Assembly: GCF_051955275.1 (NCBI RefSeq)
Contig: NZ_JBQCGW010000171.1
Span: 27,668-91,667 of the forward strand
Length of the DNA: 64,000 bases
Direction of reading: 5' to 3'
Source: Pseudobacter sp051955275
GTDB lineage: Bacteria; Bacteroidota; Bacteroidia; Chitinophagales; Chitinophagaceae
The notes under the pieces were generated by a model that had not been told where the DNA came from, made no database searches, and saw only the letters and a list, made by a program, of their open reading frames with translations. Position 1 is the first letter of the stretch. Each line of letters begins with the position of its first letter. Made by a program: the position numbers and the translations under genes. Positions 24,700 through 35,900 of the stretch are shown here, one piece after another.

Positions 24700-27117
24700 A
24701 TGACCCCGAATTGTACCCGGCAGAGAAACCCTCTGAGAGGTTTCCTGTGTATGCTTGTAAGTACGGCAGCTCTTTCATTGATTTTCTCCTCCCGATTGAT
24801 GGCACAGGTAGCTACTACTACTGTGTTTGCGGGTGCTGGTGGCACCCCCGACTACTACGTTGACGAAAACAACGATGCACTTACTGCTAAATTCGCCTAC
24901 CCTGGCGGTATTGCGATGGATGCCGATGGAAATCTGTATGTGTCAGATGGCAACAATCGTGTTATCCGCAAGATCACGCCTGACGGTAAAGTAATCCTGG
25001 TGGCAGGTGTTCCTAAACAGGCGCATTCAGGCAGCATACCACCAACTCCTTCCGGACCGGCACTTTCAACGCCCTTGCTCGGGCCTTTCGGACCGATCGC
25101 TGTTGCTGGTAACGGTATCGTGTATTTTGCCGGTACCGGGGACTATCATGGAAAGATCGTGAACGGAAATGTTTCTTATTTCCGTGCGAAGAGCATGACA
25201 CCTAATACTACACTTGGTAATTCCAGGGCTTTTAAGATCTATGGCAATACCATGTACCGGGCCTCTGGAGGAATGGTGAGCGTGGTAAACCTGGCCACGG
25301 AAGAAGAATACAAACGGTTTACTATTCCAAACACCACGGCTGGTTCCAACCACGAAGTTCGTGCACTGGCCGTAGACCCAAGCGGTACCTGGCTGTATGC
25401 ACTGTCCATCAACGGAACCCTGGCCAGGGTCAATCTTCAGACAGATGTGGTGACCGTTCTGGTCTCCATGGCCCAGAGTACGTCTGAAATGTGGATCATT
25501 ACTGGTGACCTGGCTGCAGATGCATCAGGTAATGTATATCTGATGGGCACGCACGACAGAACCATCATCAAATGTGCAGCGGGTACATGGGCCAGGTCAA
25601 CCGTAACTTCCACTGCTGTTAATGGCGGGGTGAGCGGAATGGTGATCGCGCCCAATGGCGACTTTTACATATCAGACTACAAACTTCACAGGATTTATCG
25701 AACAAGGTGGCTCCAGAATAATGCGAACCTGAGTGCACTGACCACCAGTACAGGAACCCTGAGCCCTGCATTCGTCAAAACCACCATCTCTTATACCATG
25801 TCAGTTCCCAATGACGTGGATAAGATCAGTGTAACACCCACCGTAGAGCAGGCGGATGCCACTATAAAGGCCGGGCTTTCCGGCTCACTGGCCAGCCTGG
25901 CCAGCGGTACTACCTCTCCGGAATATAATCTGGCAGTAGGTACGAATACGATCCAGGTAGCCGTAACGGCGCAGAACGGAGCAGTACGTACTTATAGTAT
26001 AGTTGTCACCAGGATGGGTATACCGCCGCCAACCCCTATCAATTTTACTACAACAATGGCAAGGTTAGGCGTGAACCTTACCTGGGAGGCAGCTCCCGGT
26101 GCCAACCGGTATAAAATATACCGGGGAACCACCGCTGAAAACCTGACACTGCTGACTGCAACACCTGTTTCAGGCACCACCTATTCTGATAATACAGCAC
26201 AGATCGGCACCACTTACTATTATGCTATTGTGGCCATGGAGGCTGCAGGTGCTGAAAGCCCGCAGGGAACTGCTGTTCCGGGCGCAAGGAATACGCCGCC
26301 GGTTGTTTCCAACCTGCAGACAACAGGCTTCTTCATGGTAGGAAAGCGACTTACAGCTGAATATGATTATTCCGATGTTGAAAACCACGGGAACGTGAGC
26401 ACCTATCAGTGGTATCGCTCGAATACGGCCACAGGAACTGGCAAAGCTGCCATCAGCCAGGCTACCAGTAATAGCTATTCGATTACCGCAGCCGATCTTG
26501 GTAAATACCTGAGTGTGCGTGTTACACCCAATGATGGTATTTCTGCCGGTACTTTCAGGGAAAGCGGACTGATGTTGATACAGGAAGGCGCCCTGCCAGT
26601 GAAGCTCGCCGCTTTTACTGCAAAACAGGTGAATAGTGGCATCCAGCTGAACTGGCAGACGGCCACCGAGATCAATAGTTCATTCTTCTTGCTCCAGCGC
26701 AGCTCCGATGCCAGGAACTGGAAGGAGATCGCCAAACTAAATGCTGCTGGCGAAAGTAATTCGGTTATTCAATACGGTTATACTGACAGGACCCCTGCTT
26801 CCGGGCGCAATTTTTACAGGCTGATGATGGTGGACAGGGATGGTTATACAGAGTTCAGTGATATCGTCATCGCAGGCGCAAATGCCGTTCAGAAAGGTAT
26901 TTCATTGTATCCCGTTCCTGCAGGGAGCTTTATCTTTGCAGAAGCCGGCAGCCAGGCAAAAGACCTGATCTTCGTTATTACCGATACTGACGGGAAAGAA
27001 GTGAAGAGAGGAAGGTTGATGAAACCTGTAGAGCAGATCAATATCAATGACCTGAAGAGCGGTGTATATTACTTTAAGGCAGCCAATAATAATGCGATCA
27101 AATTTGTAAAGCAATAA
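24700..27117 (+). CDS. Secreted NHL/beta-propeller protein with cadherin-like and FnIII domains and a T9SS sorting tail
   Basis: 805 residues. Signal peptide within 1-35 (ending MAQ). Residues about 45-345 carry NHL-like repeats (AYPGGIAMDADGNLYVSDG, NRVIRKITPDGKV). Then a cadherin-like beta-sandwich domain (about 345-440), a fibronectin III-like domain (about 445-530), an Ig-like stretch, and the region PVKLAAFTAKQVNSGIQLNW that commonly precedes type IX tails. The last 80 residues (YPVPAGSFIFAEA, GVYYFKA) are a T9SS type A sorting domain, so the protein is sent to the cell surface or secreted. Probably binding or adhesive; no catalytic motif seen. Confidence 0.85.
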   Translation: MTPNCTRQRNPLRGFLCMLVSTAALSLIFSSRLMAQVATTTVFAGAGGTPDYYVDENNDALTAKFAYPGGIAMDADGNLYVSDGNNRVIRKITPDGKVILVAGVPKQAHSGSIPPTPSGPALSTPLLGPFGPIAVAGNGIVYFAGTGDYHGKIVNGNVSYFRAKSMTPNTTLGNSRAFKIYGNTMYRASGGMVSVVNLATEEEYKRFTIPNTTAGSNHEVRALAVDPSGTWLYALSINGTLARVNLQTDVVTVLVSMAQSTSEMWIITGDLAADASGNVYLMGTHDRTIIKCAAGTWARSTVTSTAVNGGVSGMVIAPNGDFYISDYKLHRIYRTRWLQNNANLSALTTSTGTLSPAFVKTTISYTMSVPNDVDKISVTPTVEQADATIKAGLSGSLASLASGTTSPEYNLAVGTNTIQVAVTAQNGAVRTYSIVVTRMGIPPPTPINFTTTMARLGVNLTWEAAPGANRYKIYRGTTAENLTLLTATPVSGTTYSDNTAQIGTTYYYAIVAMEAAGAESPQGTAVPGARNTPPVVSNLQTTGFFMVGKRLTAEYDYSDVENHGNVSTYQWYRSNTATGTGKAAISQATSNSYSITAADLGKYLSVRVTPNDGISAGTFRESGLMLIQEGALPVKLAAFTAKQVNSGIQLNWQTATEINSSFFLLQRSSDARNWKEIAKLNAAGESNSVIQYGYTDRTPASGRNFYRLMMVDRDGYTEFSDIVIAGANAVQKGISLYPVPAGSFIFAEAGSQAKDLIFVITDTDGKEVKRGRLMKPVEQININDLKSGVYYFKAANNNAIKFVKQ

Positions 27118-27131
27118 ACGCATATACAACT

Positions 27132-27178
27132 AATGAGAAGGGCAGATACCACTGATGGTGTCTGCCCTTCTCATTTTC
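27132..27178. terminator. Bidirectional terminator
   Basis: A 15-bp perfect stem AATGAGAAGGGCAGA/TCTGCCCTTCTCATT with an inner ACC/GGT pairing lies between convergent genes, with T-runs on both sides. Confidence 0.85.
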
Positions 27179-27189
27179 AGGTGAAAATA

Positions 27190-27672
27190 TTATCTCATTT
27201 CGATTTTCAATTCAGCATGGATCTTGTTTTCCTTATTCTGCTTGTCGAAAAATGCTGTTTTCAGAATATAGGTAGCGCCCGTTTCCATGGGCTTGCCCGT
27301 ATTCAGCGTGGCGGTCAGCCGCGTAGCTTCCTCCGGCTTGAACCCTTCCGTATTGCCGGCGAATGCATCGGCGATATTCAACATTTCTGTTCCTGCAGTA
27401 TCTGTGAGCAAAATCTGGCAGCCGGGGTAAACCCTTCCATTTTTTTCTGTAAAGTTGGATACGCCCGAAGCTACCACCAGCAAGGTAGTGCCCATCGGAA
27501 TTTTATTACTGGAGAGTTTGTTGCCGTTGCCATCCTCAAGCCATGCGTCTTCAACGCGGAAGCCATTGTATTGGGTGGTAAGCCCCGTGCTGAGGTCTTT
27601 TTTTACTCCTTTGCTGAAATTACAGGAACAACAGAAAACGAAAAGCATGGCAATGATGGATAAACGATTCAT
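27190..27672 (-). CDS. Putative lipoprotein of unknown function
   Basis: 160 residues. Lipoprotein signal peptide with Cys run FCCSC at about 13-17. The mature part is beta-rich (YNGFRVEDAWLEDGNGNKL; GATYILKTAFFDK). No family recognised. Convergent with the T9SS protein gene; next gene on its left strand side is divergent. Confidence 0.7.
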   Translation of the reverse strand: MNRLSIIAMLFVFCCSCNFSKGVKKDLSTGLTTQYNGFRVEDAWLEDGNGNKLSSNKIPMGTTLLVVASGVSNFTEKNGRVYPGCQILLTDTAGTEMLNIADAFAGNTEGFKPEEATRLTATLNTGKPMETGATYILKTAFFDKQNKENKIHAELKIEMR

Positions 27673-27853
27673 GTTGGTATTTTTTTGATTGAAGTTGTGT
27701 GGCGGGGAGGTGTATAAAAATAATGATTTTAGGGGTTGATTTTGTATTGTTTCTTAAATAAACAGGGGATTGCAGCGCCTGAAACTGCCTTTCAGCGCTT
27801 ATTGCTTGGATTCACCAGTCTCATTTTGTAGTTTGTTCTCAAAATCCGGTATC

Positions 27854-29461
27854 TTGAAAAAACTACTCTCACTCCTGGGGCTATGCGCCTCTGTGTCCCT
27901 TGCCAGCGGTCAGACGCCGTCTGACACTTCCGGGAAGCTGATCCAGCAAAAAGAGAATATAATTACTGCCAGTACCATCATCAAGGTGGAGAACCTTGGC
28001 CTGAATATAAACAGCAATCTTGCGGAGCTGCGGCCCACCGTTTCTGCTGATGGAAAGCATCTTTTCTTCATCTGCCAGAACCATCCTGCCAATACAAAGT
28101 ATGATGCCATTCCCAATTCACAGGATATCTGGTATGCGGAAAAGGACAGCACCGGCAAATGGAGCGAGGCCCGCCACCTGGGCCCACCTCTCAATACCAT
28201 GCACTATAACGCTGTGTACTGGATCTCCCCTGACAATAACCGGATCCTGATCCGCGGCGCTTTCATGAATGGCGCTTACAATGGAAAAGGAGTGAGCCTT
28301 TGCAAGAGACAGGCAAATGGCAGATGGAGTGAACCACAGATGCTCTATATCCGCAATTACGAGAAATACGACAGAGGACCTCAATCCGGTGCTACCATGG
28401 CTCCTGACGGCAGAACCCTTCTCCTGTATATAGCCCCTGAAAAAGGAAATCCGAATAATGATATTTATGTGTGCTTTCTGCAGGATGATGGCAGCTGGAG
28501 CGAACCAAAGTCCCTGGGCAAAGTGATCAATCTGCCCGATTATGATGAGATGACGCCTTATGTTGCCGCAGATGGCATCACCATGTATTTCAGCAGTAAC
28601 CGGCCCGGTGGGTTAGGAGACAATGATATCTGGATGAGTAAGCGCCTGGATAAGACCTGGCAGAAGTGGAGCGTTCCGGTAAATCTGGGAACTCCTATCA
28701 ATACACCCGACTGGGATGCTTTCTTTACACTGGATGCCGGTGGTGAATATGCTTATCTCACTACCAGTCTTGAAACCTATGGTGAAACCGATATCGTGCA
28801 GGTAAAACTGCTGGAACGTGAGAAACCGGACCCCGTGGTACTGGTGAGCGGCAATGTATACAATGCTAAAACAAAGCAGCCCCTGAGTGCTTCGCTGCTG
28901 TATGAAACCCTGCCTGATGGCGCATTGGCCGGCAGTGGTGTTTCCGCGCCGGCAGATGGTGCGTTCAATATCGTATTGCCCTATGATAAGAACTACAGCA
29001 TCCGCGCAACCGCCGATCATTTCTTTGCCATCTCGGAAAATCTGAACCTGGACTCTTTGGTGAAAGAAGGTTACAAAGTGATCCACAAAGATCTTTACCT
29101 GGTGCCTATCGAGATCGGGCAGGTAGTACGGTTGAACAATGTATTCTTCGATTTTGATAAATGGGACCTGAGACCGGAGTCCTATGTGGAGTTAAACCAT
29201 GTAGTGAAATTATTGAAAGAGAATCCTGCTATAGAAATTGAAATGAGTGCGCATACAGACAGCAAAGGTTCGGATGAATATAATTACAAGCTGAGTGATA
29301 ACCGTGCAAGATCAGTAAGGGAGTATATCATCTCTCAAGGTATTGCTGAAGCAAGGATCATCTCACAGGGTTATGGCGAAACCAAACCTGTTGCCACCAA
29401 TGAAACAGATGATGGAAGGCAGTTGAACAGGAGGGTGGAATTCAAGATACTGAAGAACTGA
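27854..29461 (+). CDS. OmpA-family outer-membrane protein with PD40/WD40-like propeller
   Basis: About 535 residues if started at TTG 27854, which gives a clean signal peptide (KKLLSLLGLCASVSLASGQ); the open frame goes to 27770 but also from a TTG. Residues about 50-330 hold PD40-type propeller repeats (RPTVSADGKHLFFICQN, DEMTPYVAADGITMYFSSNRPGG). A CarboxypepD_reg-like domain follows, and the C-terminal 120 residues are an OmpA peptidoglycan-binding domain (NNVFFDFDKWDLRPES; SAHTDSKGSDEYNYKLSDNR). Anchors in the cell wall beneath the outer membrane. Start codon is not certain. Confidence 0.85.
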   Translation: MKKLLSLLGLCASVSLASGQTPSDTSGKLIQQKENIITASTIIKVENLGLNINSNLAELRPTVSADGKHLFFICQNHPANTKYDAIPNSQDIWYAEKDSTGKWSEARHLGPPLNTMHYNAVYWISPDNNRILIRGAFMNGAYNGKGVSLCKRQANGRWSEPQMLYIRNYEKYDRGPQSGATMAPDGRTLLLYIAPEKGNPNNDIYVCFLQDDGSWSEPKSLGKVINLPDYDEMTPYVAADGITMYFSSNRPGGLGDNDIWMSKRLDKTWQKWSVPVNLGTPINTPDWDAFFTLDAGGEYAYLTTSLETYGETDIVQVKLLEREKPDPVVLVSGNVYNAKTKQPLSASLLYETLPDGALAGSGVSAPADGAFNIVLPYDKNYSIRATADHFFAISENLNLDSLVKEGYKVIHKDLYLVPIEIGQVVRLNNVFFDFDKWDLRPESYVELNHVVKLLKENPAIEIEMSAHTDSKGSDEYNYKLSDNRARSVREYIISQGIAEARIISQGYGETKPVATNETDDGRQLNRRVEFKILKN

Positions 29462-29471
29462 TCCGGGTCGA

Positions 29472-29939
29472 TTAATTTTCACCACTTTCATATCCCATAT
29501 CCGGCGGCAGTCCTTTCTGGTCTGCTGCTGTGGTAGCCAGAATATCGCACCGGTTATTGTAGGGATTATCCGCATGGCCTTTTACCCAGATGAATTTTAT
29601 GTTATGAGGTCTGGCCAGTGCGTCGTAACGCATCCAGAGATCTTTGTTCTTTTTGCCGCCTTTGAAACCGGTGCGGATCCAGTTTCGGAGCCAGCCTTCC
29701 TGAACGGCTTTTACCACATATTGGGAGTCGGAGTAAATGGTGATGGTAAGGCCTGGTCTGTTGAGGGCTTCCAGTGCAGCGATCACGGCCATCAGTTCCA
29801 TTCTGTTATTGGTGGTCTTTCTGAAGCCTGCAGATAATTCCTTTGCTTTCCCTCCCCACATGAGAATGGCGCCATAGCCACCGGGGCCTGGGTTTCCACG
29901 GGATGAGCCATCAGTATAAACGATCAGTTCTTTCGACAT
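29472..29939 (-). CDS. rnhA: Ribonuclease HI
   Basis: 155 residues from ATG at 29939; the open frame extends to 29993 but the family begins at SKELIVYTDGSSRGNPGPGG. Acidic catalytic residues are visible: Asp in YTDGS, Glu in NRMELMAVI, Asp in IYSDSQYV and Asp near the C-terminus (NNRCDILA). Cleaves the RNA strand of RNA-DNA hybrids in the cytosol. Stop lies 11 bases from the convergent OmpA gene stop. Confidence 0.95.
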   Translation of the reverse strand: MSKELIVYTDGSSRGNPGPGGYGAILMWGGKAKELSAGFRKTTNNRMELMAVIAALEALNRPGLTITIYSDSQYVVKAVQEGWLRNWIRTGFKGGKKNKDLWMRYDALARPHNIKFIWVKGHADNPYNNRCDILATTAADQKGLPPDMGYESGEN

Positions 29940-30031
29940 AATAATTACTTCCGTCAGTCTTTGAATAGCCGGATCTGCCGGTAAAATAATCAACAGATCC
30001 GGTTATTTCGAATGGCGGCAAATGTAATCAA

Positions 30032-31663
30032 TTAAACCTGTATCACTCCTGTTTTGAATGGATCGATATTTGGATTGTTATTGGCTGCTGCAATGCCTTC
30101 AGCCAGCACGCGCCTGGTATTCAGCGGATCGATGATATCGTCTACCATCAACCTGGCAGCGGCGTAGTAAGCGGAGCTCTGTTCTTCATAACGCTCGCGG
30201 ATCTTCTCCAGCAACGCTTTTTCTTCATCCGGTGTGAGCTCTTTGCCTTTTGATTTCAGGCTGTTGATCTGGCTCTGCAGTACTGTTTTGGCAGCCTGTT
30301 CTCCACCCATTGCGGCGAGTCTTGCATATGGCCAGGCATAGATCTGGCGTGGATCGTATGCTTTTCCGCACATGGCGTAATTGCCTGCGCCGTATGAGTT
30401 GCCGATATATACAGTGAATTTGGGGACCACTGAGTTAGCTACTGCATTCACCATTTTTGCTCCGTCTTTGATGATACCGGCATGTTCACTTCTGCTGCCA
30501 ACCATGAAGCCGGTCACATCCTGCAGGAAAATGAGCGGGATCCTTTTCTGGTTGCAGTTCATCACAAATCGGGCCACCTTATCGGCACTGTCGTTATAGA
30601 TCACGCCGCCCATCTGCATTTCTCCTTTGTGGTTTTTTACCATTTTGCGCTGATTGGCCACAATGCCAACTGCCCAGCCGTCAATGCGCGCATACCCGGT
30701 GAGGATAGTTTTGCCATAATCTTCTTTGAACTGTTCGAATGCTGAATTGTCCACGATCCTTTCAATGATATCGAGCATATCATATGGCTTGGTGGCGTCA
30801 GCCGGCATGATGCCGTACAGTTCGTTCGGATCTTTTTTAGGAGGGGCGGGAGCGATACGGTCGAAGCCCGCTTTGGGTGTATGTCCCAGTTTGCTGATCA
30901 GGCTTTTGATATAATCGAGACATTCTTCTTCTGATGCGAAGCGGTAATCCGCATTGCCGCTGATGGCGGTATGTGTAACGGAGCCACCGAGGGTGAGGAT
31001 ATCGATATCTTCTCCGATGGCCGCTTTTACCAGGTATGGACCTGCCAGGGCGATGGATGAATTATTGTCCACCATCAGCACCTCGTCGCTCATGAGTGGG
31101 AGATAGGCTCCGCCTGCCACGCAGGATCCCATCACTGCGGCGATCTGCGTGATGCCCATGGCGCTCATCTTTGCGTTGTTGCGGAAGATGCGGCCGAAAT
31201 GTTCTTTATCGGGAAAGATCTCCGATTGCATCGGCAGGTAAACCCCGGCACTGTCTACCAGGTAGATGATGGGCAGGTTGTTTTCCATGGAGATTTCCTG
31301 CATGCGCAGGTTCTTCTTTCCGGTGATAGGGAACCAGGCGCCAGCCTTTACGGTCTGGTCGTTGGCTACGATCACGCATTGGCGGCCGCTTACATAACCA
31401 ATACCGGCAACGGTGCCGCCGGAGGGGCATCCGCCTTCCTCTTTGTACATTTCCCATCCGCAAAGGGCTCCGATCTCGGTGAAGGGTGTGTCCGCATCAC
31501 GCAGATACTCGATCCTTTCGCGGGCGGTCAGTTTTTTTCTTTCGTGTTGCTTTTCAATGGCTTTCTTCCCTCCGCCAAGGGAAACCTGCTCCCAGCGCTG
31601 CCTGAGCTGACTTACCGCCAGCTTCATAGCATCTTCGTTTTTGTTGAATTCCAGGTTCATCAT
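30032..31663 (-). CDS. Acyl-CoA carboxylase beta subunit (carboxyltransferase), methylcrotonyl/propionyl type
   Basis: 543 residues, standard length. Crotonase-like carboxyltransferase halves are clear: GCPSGGTVAGIGYVSGRQC, MGSCVAGGAYLPLMSDE and QDVTGFMVGSRSEHAGIIKD, GNSYGAGNYAMCGKAYDPR. It moves CO2 from carboxybiotin to an acyl-CoA. The QDVTGFMVG and GSCVAGGAYLP sequences lean to the methylcrotonyl-CoA carboxylase group used in leucine breakdown, but propionyl-CoA is not excluded. No biotin carboxylase subunit is next to it, so the partner is elsewhere. Confidence 0.9.
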   Translation of the reverse strand: MMNLEFNKNEDAMKLAVSQLRQRWEQVSLGGGKKAIEKQHERKKLTARERIEYLRDADTPFTEIGALCGWEMYKEEGGCPSGGTVAGIGYVSGRQCVIVANDQTVKAGAWFPITGKKNLRMQEISMENNLPIIYLVDSAGVYLPMQSEIFPDKEHFGRIFRNNAKMSAMGITQIAAVMGSCVAGGAYLPLMSDEVLMVDNNSSIALAGPYLVKAAIGEDIDILTLGGSVTHTAISGNADYRFASEEECLDYIKSLISKLGHTPKAGFDRIAPAPPKKDPNELYGIMPADATKPYDMLDIIERIVDNSAFEQFKEDYGKTILTGYARIDGWAVGIVANQRKMVKNHKGEMQMGGVIYNDSADKVARFVMNCNQKRIPLIFLQDVTGFMVGSRSEHAGIIKDGAKMVNAVANSVVPKFTVYIGNSYGAGNYAMCGKAYDPRQIYAWPYARLAAMGGEQAAKTVLQSQINSLKSKGKELTPDEEKALLEKIRERYEEQSSAYYAAARLMVDDIIDPLNTRRVLAEGIAAANNNPNIDPFKTGVIQV

Positions 31664-31783
31664 ATATCAATCGTTAATTAGAGAGGGGGAATAATATATT
31701 GCAAAATAAGGCATATTAACCAGAGCTGGAATACCGTTTTCCGGTAACTGTTTATGTCAATTTTGTTCCTATTTTTAAGGGGT

Positions 31784-32863
31784 ATGTTCACCCGAAATAA
31801 AGCCCTTTTTACATTCATTCTGCTGGCGATTGTCATTAAGATCTTTTCCCTGTTCCCGGAAGCGGTGGAGCGATATTATTCCAATGGCATATATCCCGTG
31901 ATCGGTAAGGTGCAGCGCGCCCTGTTCGGCTGGATCCCTTTCAGCGTGGGAGATATCTTCTATGCCGTGCTGGTATTGCTTTTACTGAATAAACTGGTGG
32001 TGCTGGTGAGAAAGTTGAGGAGGAAGGAAACACATAGGGGGTACTGGCTGGCCGGCCTGAAGCAATTCATATGGGTGGTAGTACTGGTCTATGTTTTCTT
32101 CAACGGCCTCTGGGCGCTCAATTATAACCGCCTGGGGATTGCAAAGCAACTGAATCTGCAGGTGAGCACCTATACACAGGAAGAACTGGTGGCAGTGATG
32201 GAAACCATTACAGAAAGACTGGAAACCCTGGATAGCTCTTCTTTGCTCACCCGGAATGATATCGGTAAAAAGAAATTGCTTTTCAGCAATGCCGTGAAGG
32301 CGTATGATTCACTGGCAGTTCATAATCAGAACTTCGATTATTCATTCAGGTCAGTGAAGCCTTCGATCTATAGTTATTTAGGCAATTACCTGGGCTTTAC
32401 CGGGTATTACAATCCTTTTTCGGGAGAAGCGCAGGTTAATACTACGGTGCCATTGTTTATCCAGCCATTTACTGCCTGTCATGAAATAGGCCACCAGCTT
32501 GGTTATGCGAAAGAAAACGAAGCGAATTTCGCGGGTTACCTGGCTGCAAAGCATTCTTCGGATGCGGCTTTCCGTTATTCTGTATATTTTGATCTGTATA
32601 CTTATAGCTGGTACTACTTATACAATATCGACTCTGCAAAAGCGAAGCAGTTCAGTGCGCGGTTACCGGTGATTGTGAAGAATGATTATAAGGAATTGAA
32701 AGAATTCAACCGGAAACATCGCAACCCGGTGGAGCGGGTGATAGATAAGTTGTATGGAGAGTATTTGAAGGCGAATCAACAGCCTTCTGGCAAACTGGCT
32801 TATAATGAGGTGATCGCGTGGCTGGTGGCTTATTACAAGAAGAATGGGAAGGACGCTATTTAG
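31784..32863 (+). CDS. DUF3810 domain membrane protein with HExxH motif
   Basis: About 359 residues from ATG 31784 (a second ATG at 31754 is in frame); the downstream ATG gives MFTRNKALFTFILL, a better N-terminus for this family. Three hydrophobic helices lie in the first 130 residues. The zinc-metalloprotease-like HEIGHQ motif (ACHEIGHQLGYAKENEANF) is encoded near 32480. The family is conserved in Bacteroidota; protease activity is inferred from HExxH only. Confidence 0.85.
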   Translation: MFTRNKALFTFILLAIVIKIFSLFPEAVERYYSNGIYPVIGKVQRALFGWIPFSVGDIFYAVLVLLLLNKLVVLVRKLRRKETHRGYWLAGLKQFIWVVVLVYVFFNGLWALNYNRLGIAKQLNLQVSTYTQEELVAVMETITERLETLDSSSLLTRNDIGKKKLLFSNAVKAYDSLAVHNQNFDYSFRSVKPSIYSYLGNYLGFTGYYNPFSGEAQVNTTVPLFIQPFTACHEIGHQLGYAKENEANFAGYLAAKHSSDAAFRYSVYFDLYTYSWYYLYNIDSAKAKQFSARLPVIVKNDYKELKEFNRKHRNPVERVIDKLYGEYLKANQQPSGKLAYNEVIAWLVAYYKKNGKDAI

Positions 32864-32921
32864 CTTCAATATTTAATCCGATGCCCTATTCACTTATTCA
32901 TTGAATGATTACTCCTCCAAT

Positions 32922-35900
32922 ATGAAAAAAAAGACTGCAGAACATTTGAAAGACAATACTCCTTCTTTTATTGGAGTACTAGGAGATTATCTGAAAACCT
33001 TATTCAGTTTTGAAGGGAAGAAGGACCTGATAGATAATGCCTCCGGTTCATTAGGATTGCTTGTAAAACTGCTGGGTAAACCTGCCATAGATAATCATTT
33101 CGAGAAAGTTAAGGATAAGATGCTGGATGAGTATGGCTTCCATACATACATTCAATCTGCTTTCAGGCAAGCTGCCAGGTCTGTGCAATACCTGAAAGAT
33201 TCAATGGTGGAGGATAAACCGTTGCAGGAAAGATTGATAGGGTTGCAGAAGGATTTCAATTTGCGGATACAGGAGTTGGAAAAGAAATTCACTTTATCAG
33301 TCTTTCAACCGAGATACCACCCGGCGATACAGATGATCAGGGAAATTGTGACAGATGCACTGATTGCTATGGAGCTGGATCAGGTGATGGTGAATGATTT
33401 CAGGAAACATTACAATGATGGGATTGAAGCTACTATTGCCGAAGTTTTCGGAGATAATTACGTGGCGCATAAGGAAAAGATAAAAAAGTATCTTTTTCAG
33501 GAAAACGAAACGAAGTTGTTGCTGGATATAATAGATAACAAAAAGATCGGGTTTGCAGAGAATGAGGATTTGAAATATGAAGAAACTTATGGGTATTGGT
33601 CTCCGCTGGGAAGTGGTTTTAAAAGAGAAAATAGAGTAGATGAGTTTGGTTTTTTTTATGTTAGCCTGGATGAAGATGGAAATGAGAGGCAGGAGCCAGA
33701 ATTGAAAAAAGTAGAAGCTCTAATTGATGAGTATTTTTCTGTAGATCCGGATAATCATGTTGATAAAATTCTTTTTTTGATTGCTGATTTCGGGAAAGGG
33801 AAGTCTGTTTTTTTAAAAAAATATGCAGCTCAACTAGCTCAGTCTTATCTGAATACTGGAGATGGTTTGTTCCCGGTTTATTTTAATTTAAGGTCTTTTG
33901 CTAACTATAGGAGCGATACGCCAAACGGAGTGTTGGAAGATTTTTTGCTTACCAAATATGCGATAAGAATCAACTCTGATTATTTTAAACAGAAACGTTT
34001 CATGTTTCTCGTGGACTCTTTAGATGAAAGTTGCGACCTGACAAAAAGTGAGATTGAAAAAGTTATTAGTTCGGTAAAAAGGATCCAGAATCTTGATAAA
34101 GCTATCATTCGCAATAATAGGATCATTATCACTTCCAGGCCTTTCGATGATGTTTTAATTAATCAGGTGTATGCCAATAAGCCTTATGAGATAGTGCATG
34201 ATAAAGTACGAAATAGTTATTTTGTGGCATTGTTCGGGTTTCAAAAGGAACAGTTTAATGATTGGATTAATTGTAGTCTGCTTAGTTATGCAACGACCGC
34301 AAATATAATCGATGATTCAAGTTTTGTTAGTAGTATATTGAATAGGATAAAAAATGAGCAAAATCCAGATGTATATGAGGTTTTACATAGTTCCGGTACT
34401 CTTAGTGAAAGTGAACTGCAAAGGCCCATATTTGCTTATATGATCTATCAATTGATCTTAAATAACATTGCAATAAATAGTATAGGAAAGGTTGGGATTT
34501 ATTTGTCATTTCTAAACCTTCTTACAAAAGAGGCGAAATATGTAGATGATCCTGGTTATAAGAATAAGTTGCAGGACCAATTCGAAGCAAGGAACGTTTT
34601 GCATCATATTGCTGCTTTATGGGTTTACGAGAGAGAGAAAGGGAAGCAAGGGGTATTAAAGAAGGCAGATATTTGCCGGCTCATTGGAGGGTTTACCACC
34701 ATCGAAAGTGATATAGAGGTTTTTGATGAATATCGCAGGAAAGGGTTTAGTGATATTCAGTTTCTTTCTCATTCATATTTTGGTGAAAATGATAACAGAC
34801 TGCATTTTCAGCATCAGTCTTTTGCTGAAATACTACTGGCGGAGTATTATCTTAAGGTTTTTATTTGCTGCGCATTAGATCGTTCTCTGAACTTGAGCTT
34901 CGTTATTTCTATGTTGAAGATAGGAAGCCCAACAGAACAATGCATTGAATTCTTTGTGGAACTATTGTTGTTGTTGAAGGAGACCGTAGGTGAAAGCCCT
35001 TCACCGGAAGTAATAGAGAAAAGAAAACTCCTGACTCCGTTGTTGGCATCGATATCGATTGATGCATGTAATCGGCAACTCAACTCCCAGGCACTATATT
35101 ATAAATGGTATGAGCTGGGGAAAATAAACTCGAATACACGTGATATTCCTCAGCAGTTGTTATTGAATTGGGTGATTGATCAACATGTTATTGATTCGAT
35201 GGTTGATTTGTGCTTTATGATTGTTTCTAATAATGATAAGTATGTTTTGTCGCGATCAACGCAATTTACTCCTCTTATCAAAGAGGAAGTGACTATGCTT
35301 CATGAACAGCATTACAGTAATTCGATATGCATGGAAAAGCATCTGGCATTAATAGCAGGCAATAGATTGTTTAATACCAGAGAAGAATTTTTTGTAAGAA
35401 AATTCAGCTCTGATACAATTGTTGACTTGTTGAGAAGTGTTAATAAAAGCTGGTTAAAAAAGGAGTTCAAAGGGATAAAGATAGATGGTCAAAAGCATTC
35501 CGACTCCTGGATTTCTCAACGTGTCGCTGGAAATCTTGTGTTGAATGGGTTCGACTTCTCTGATGCGATATTTGATTTTGTCAATTTTTTGGATTGCGAT
35601 TTTCGGCATTGCTTGTTCGATAATGCTTCACTTCAAAATGTTATTTTTGAACATTGCAGATTTTTTGATAATGATTTTGGTAAATCAAAATTTTATGGTA
35701 ACGTAGATGTTTCTTCTGTCTTTTTTCTGCGTTTTGGTCAACTGCCACCAGCGATAAGCCTGGGTTTACGTAGTGTTGACCCGTCTTTTGAATTAATATT
35801 GCTTATTAATAATCAGGATGCTGTAGATGATTTTTTTGAAGAGGTAGGACCTTTTCTAAAACTTGGATTTAAGCAAAGAAGGTTACTTTCTGATGATGTT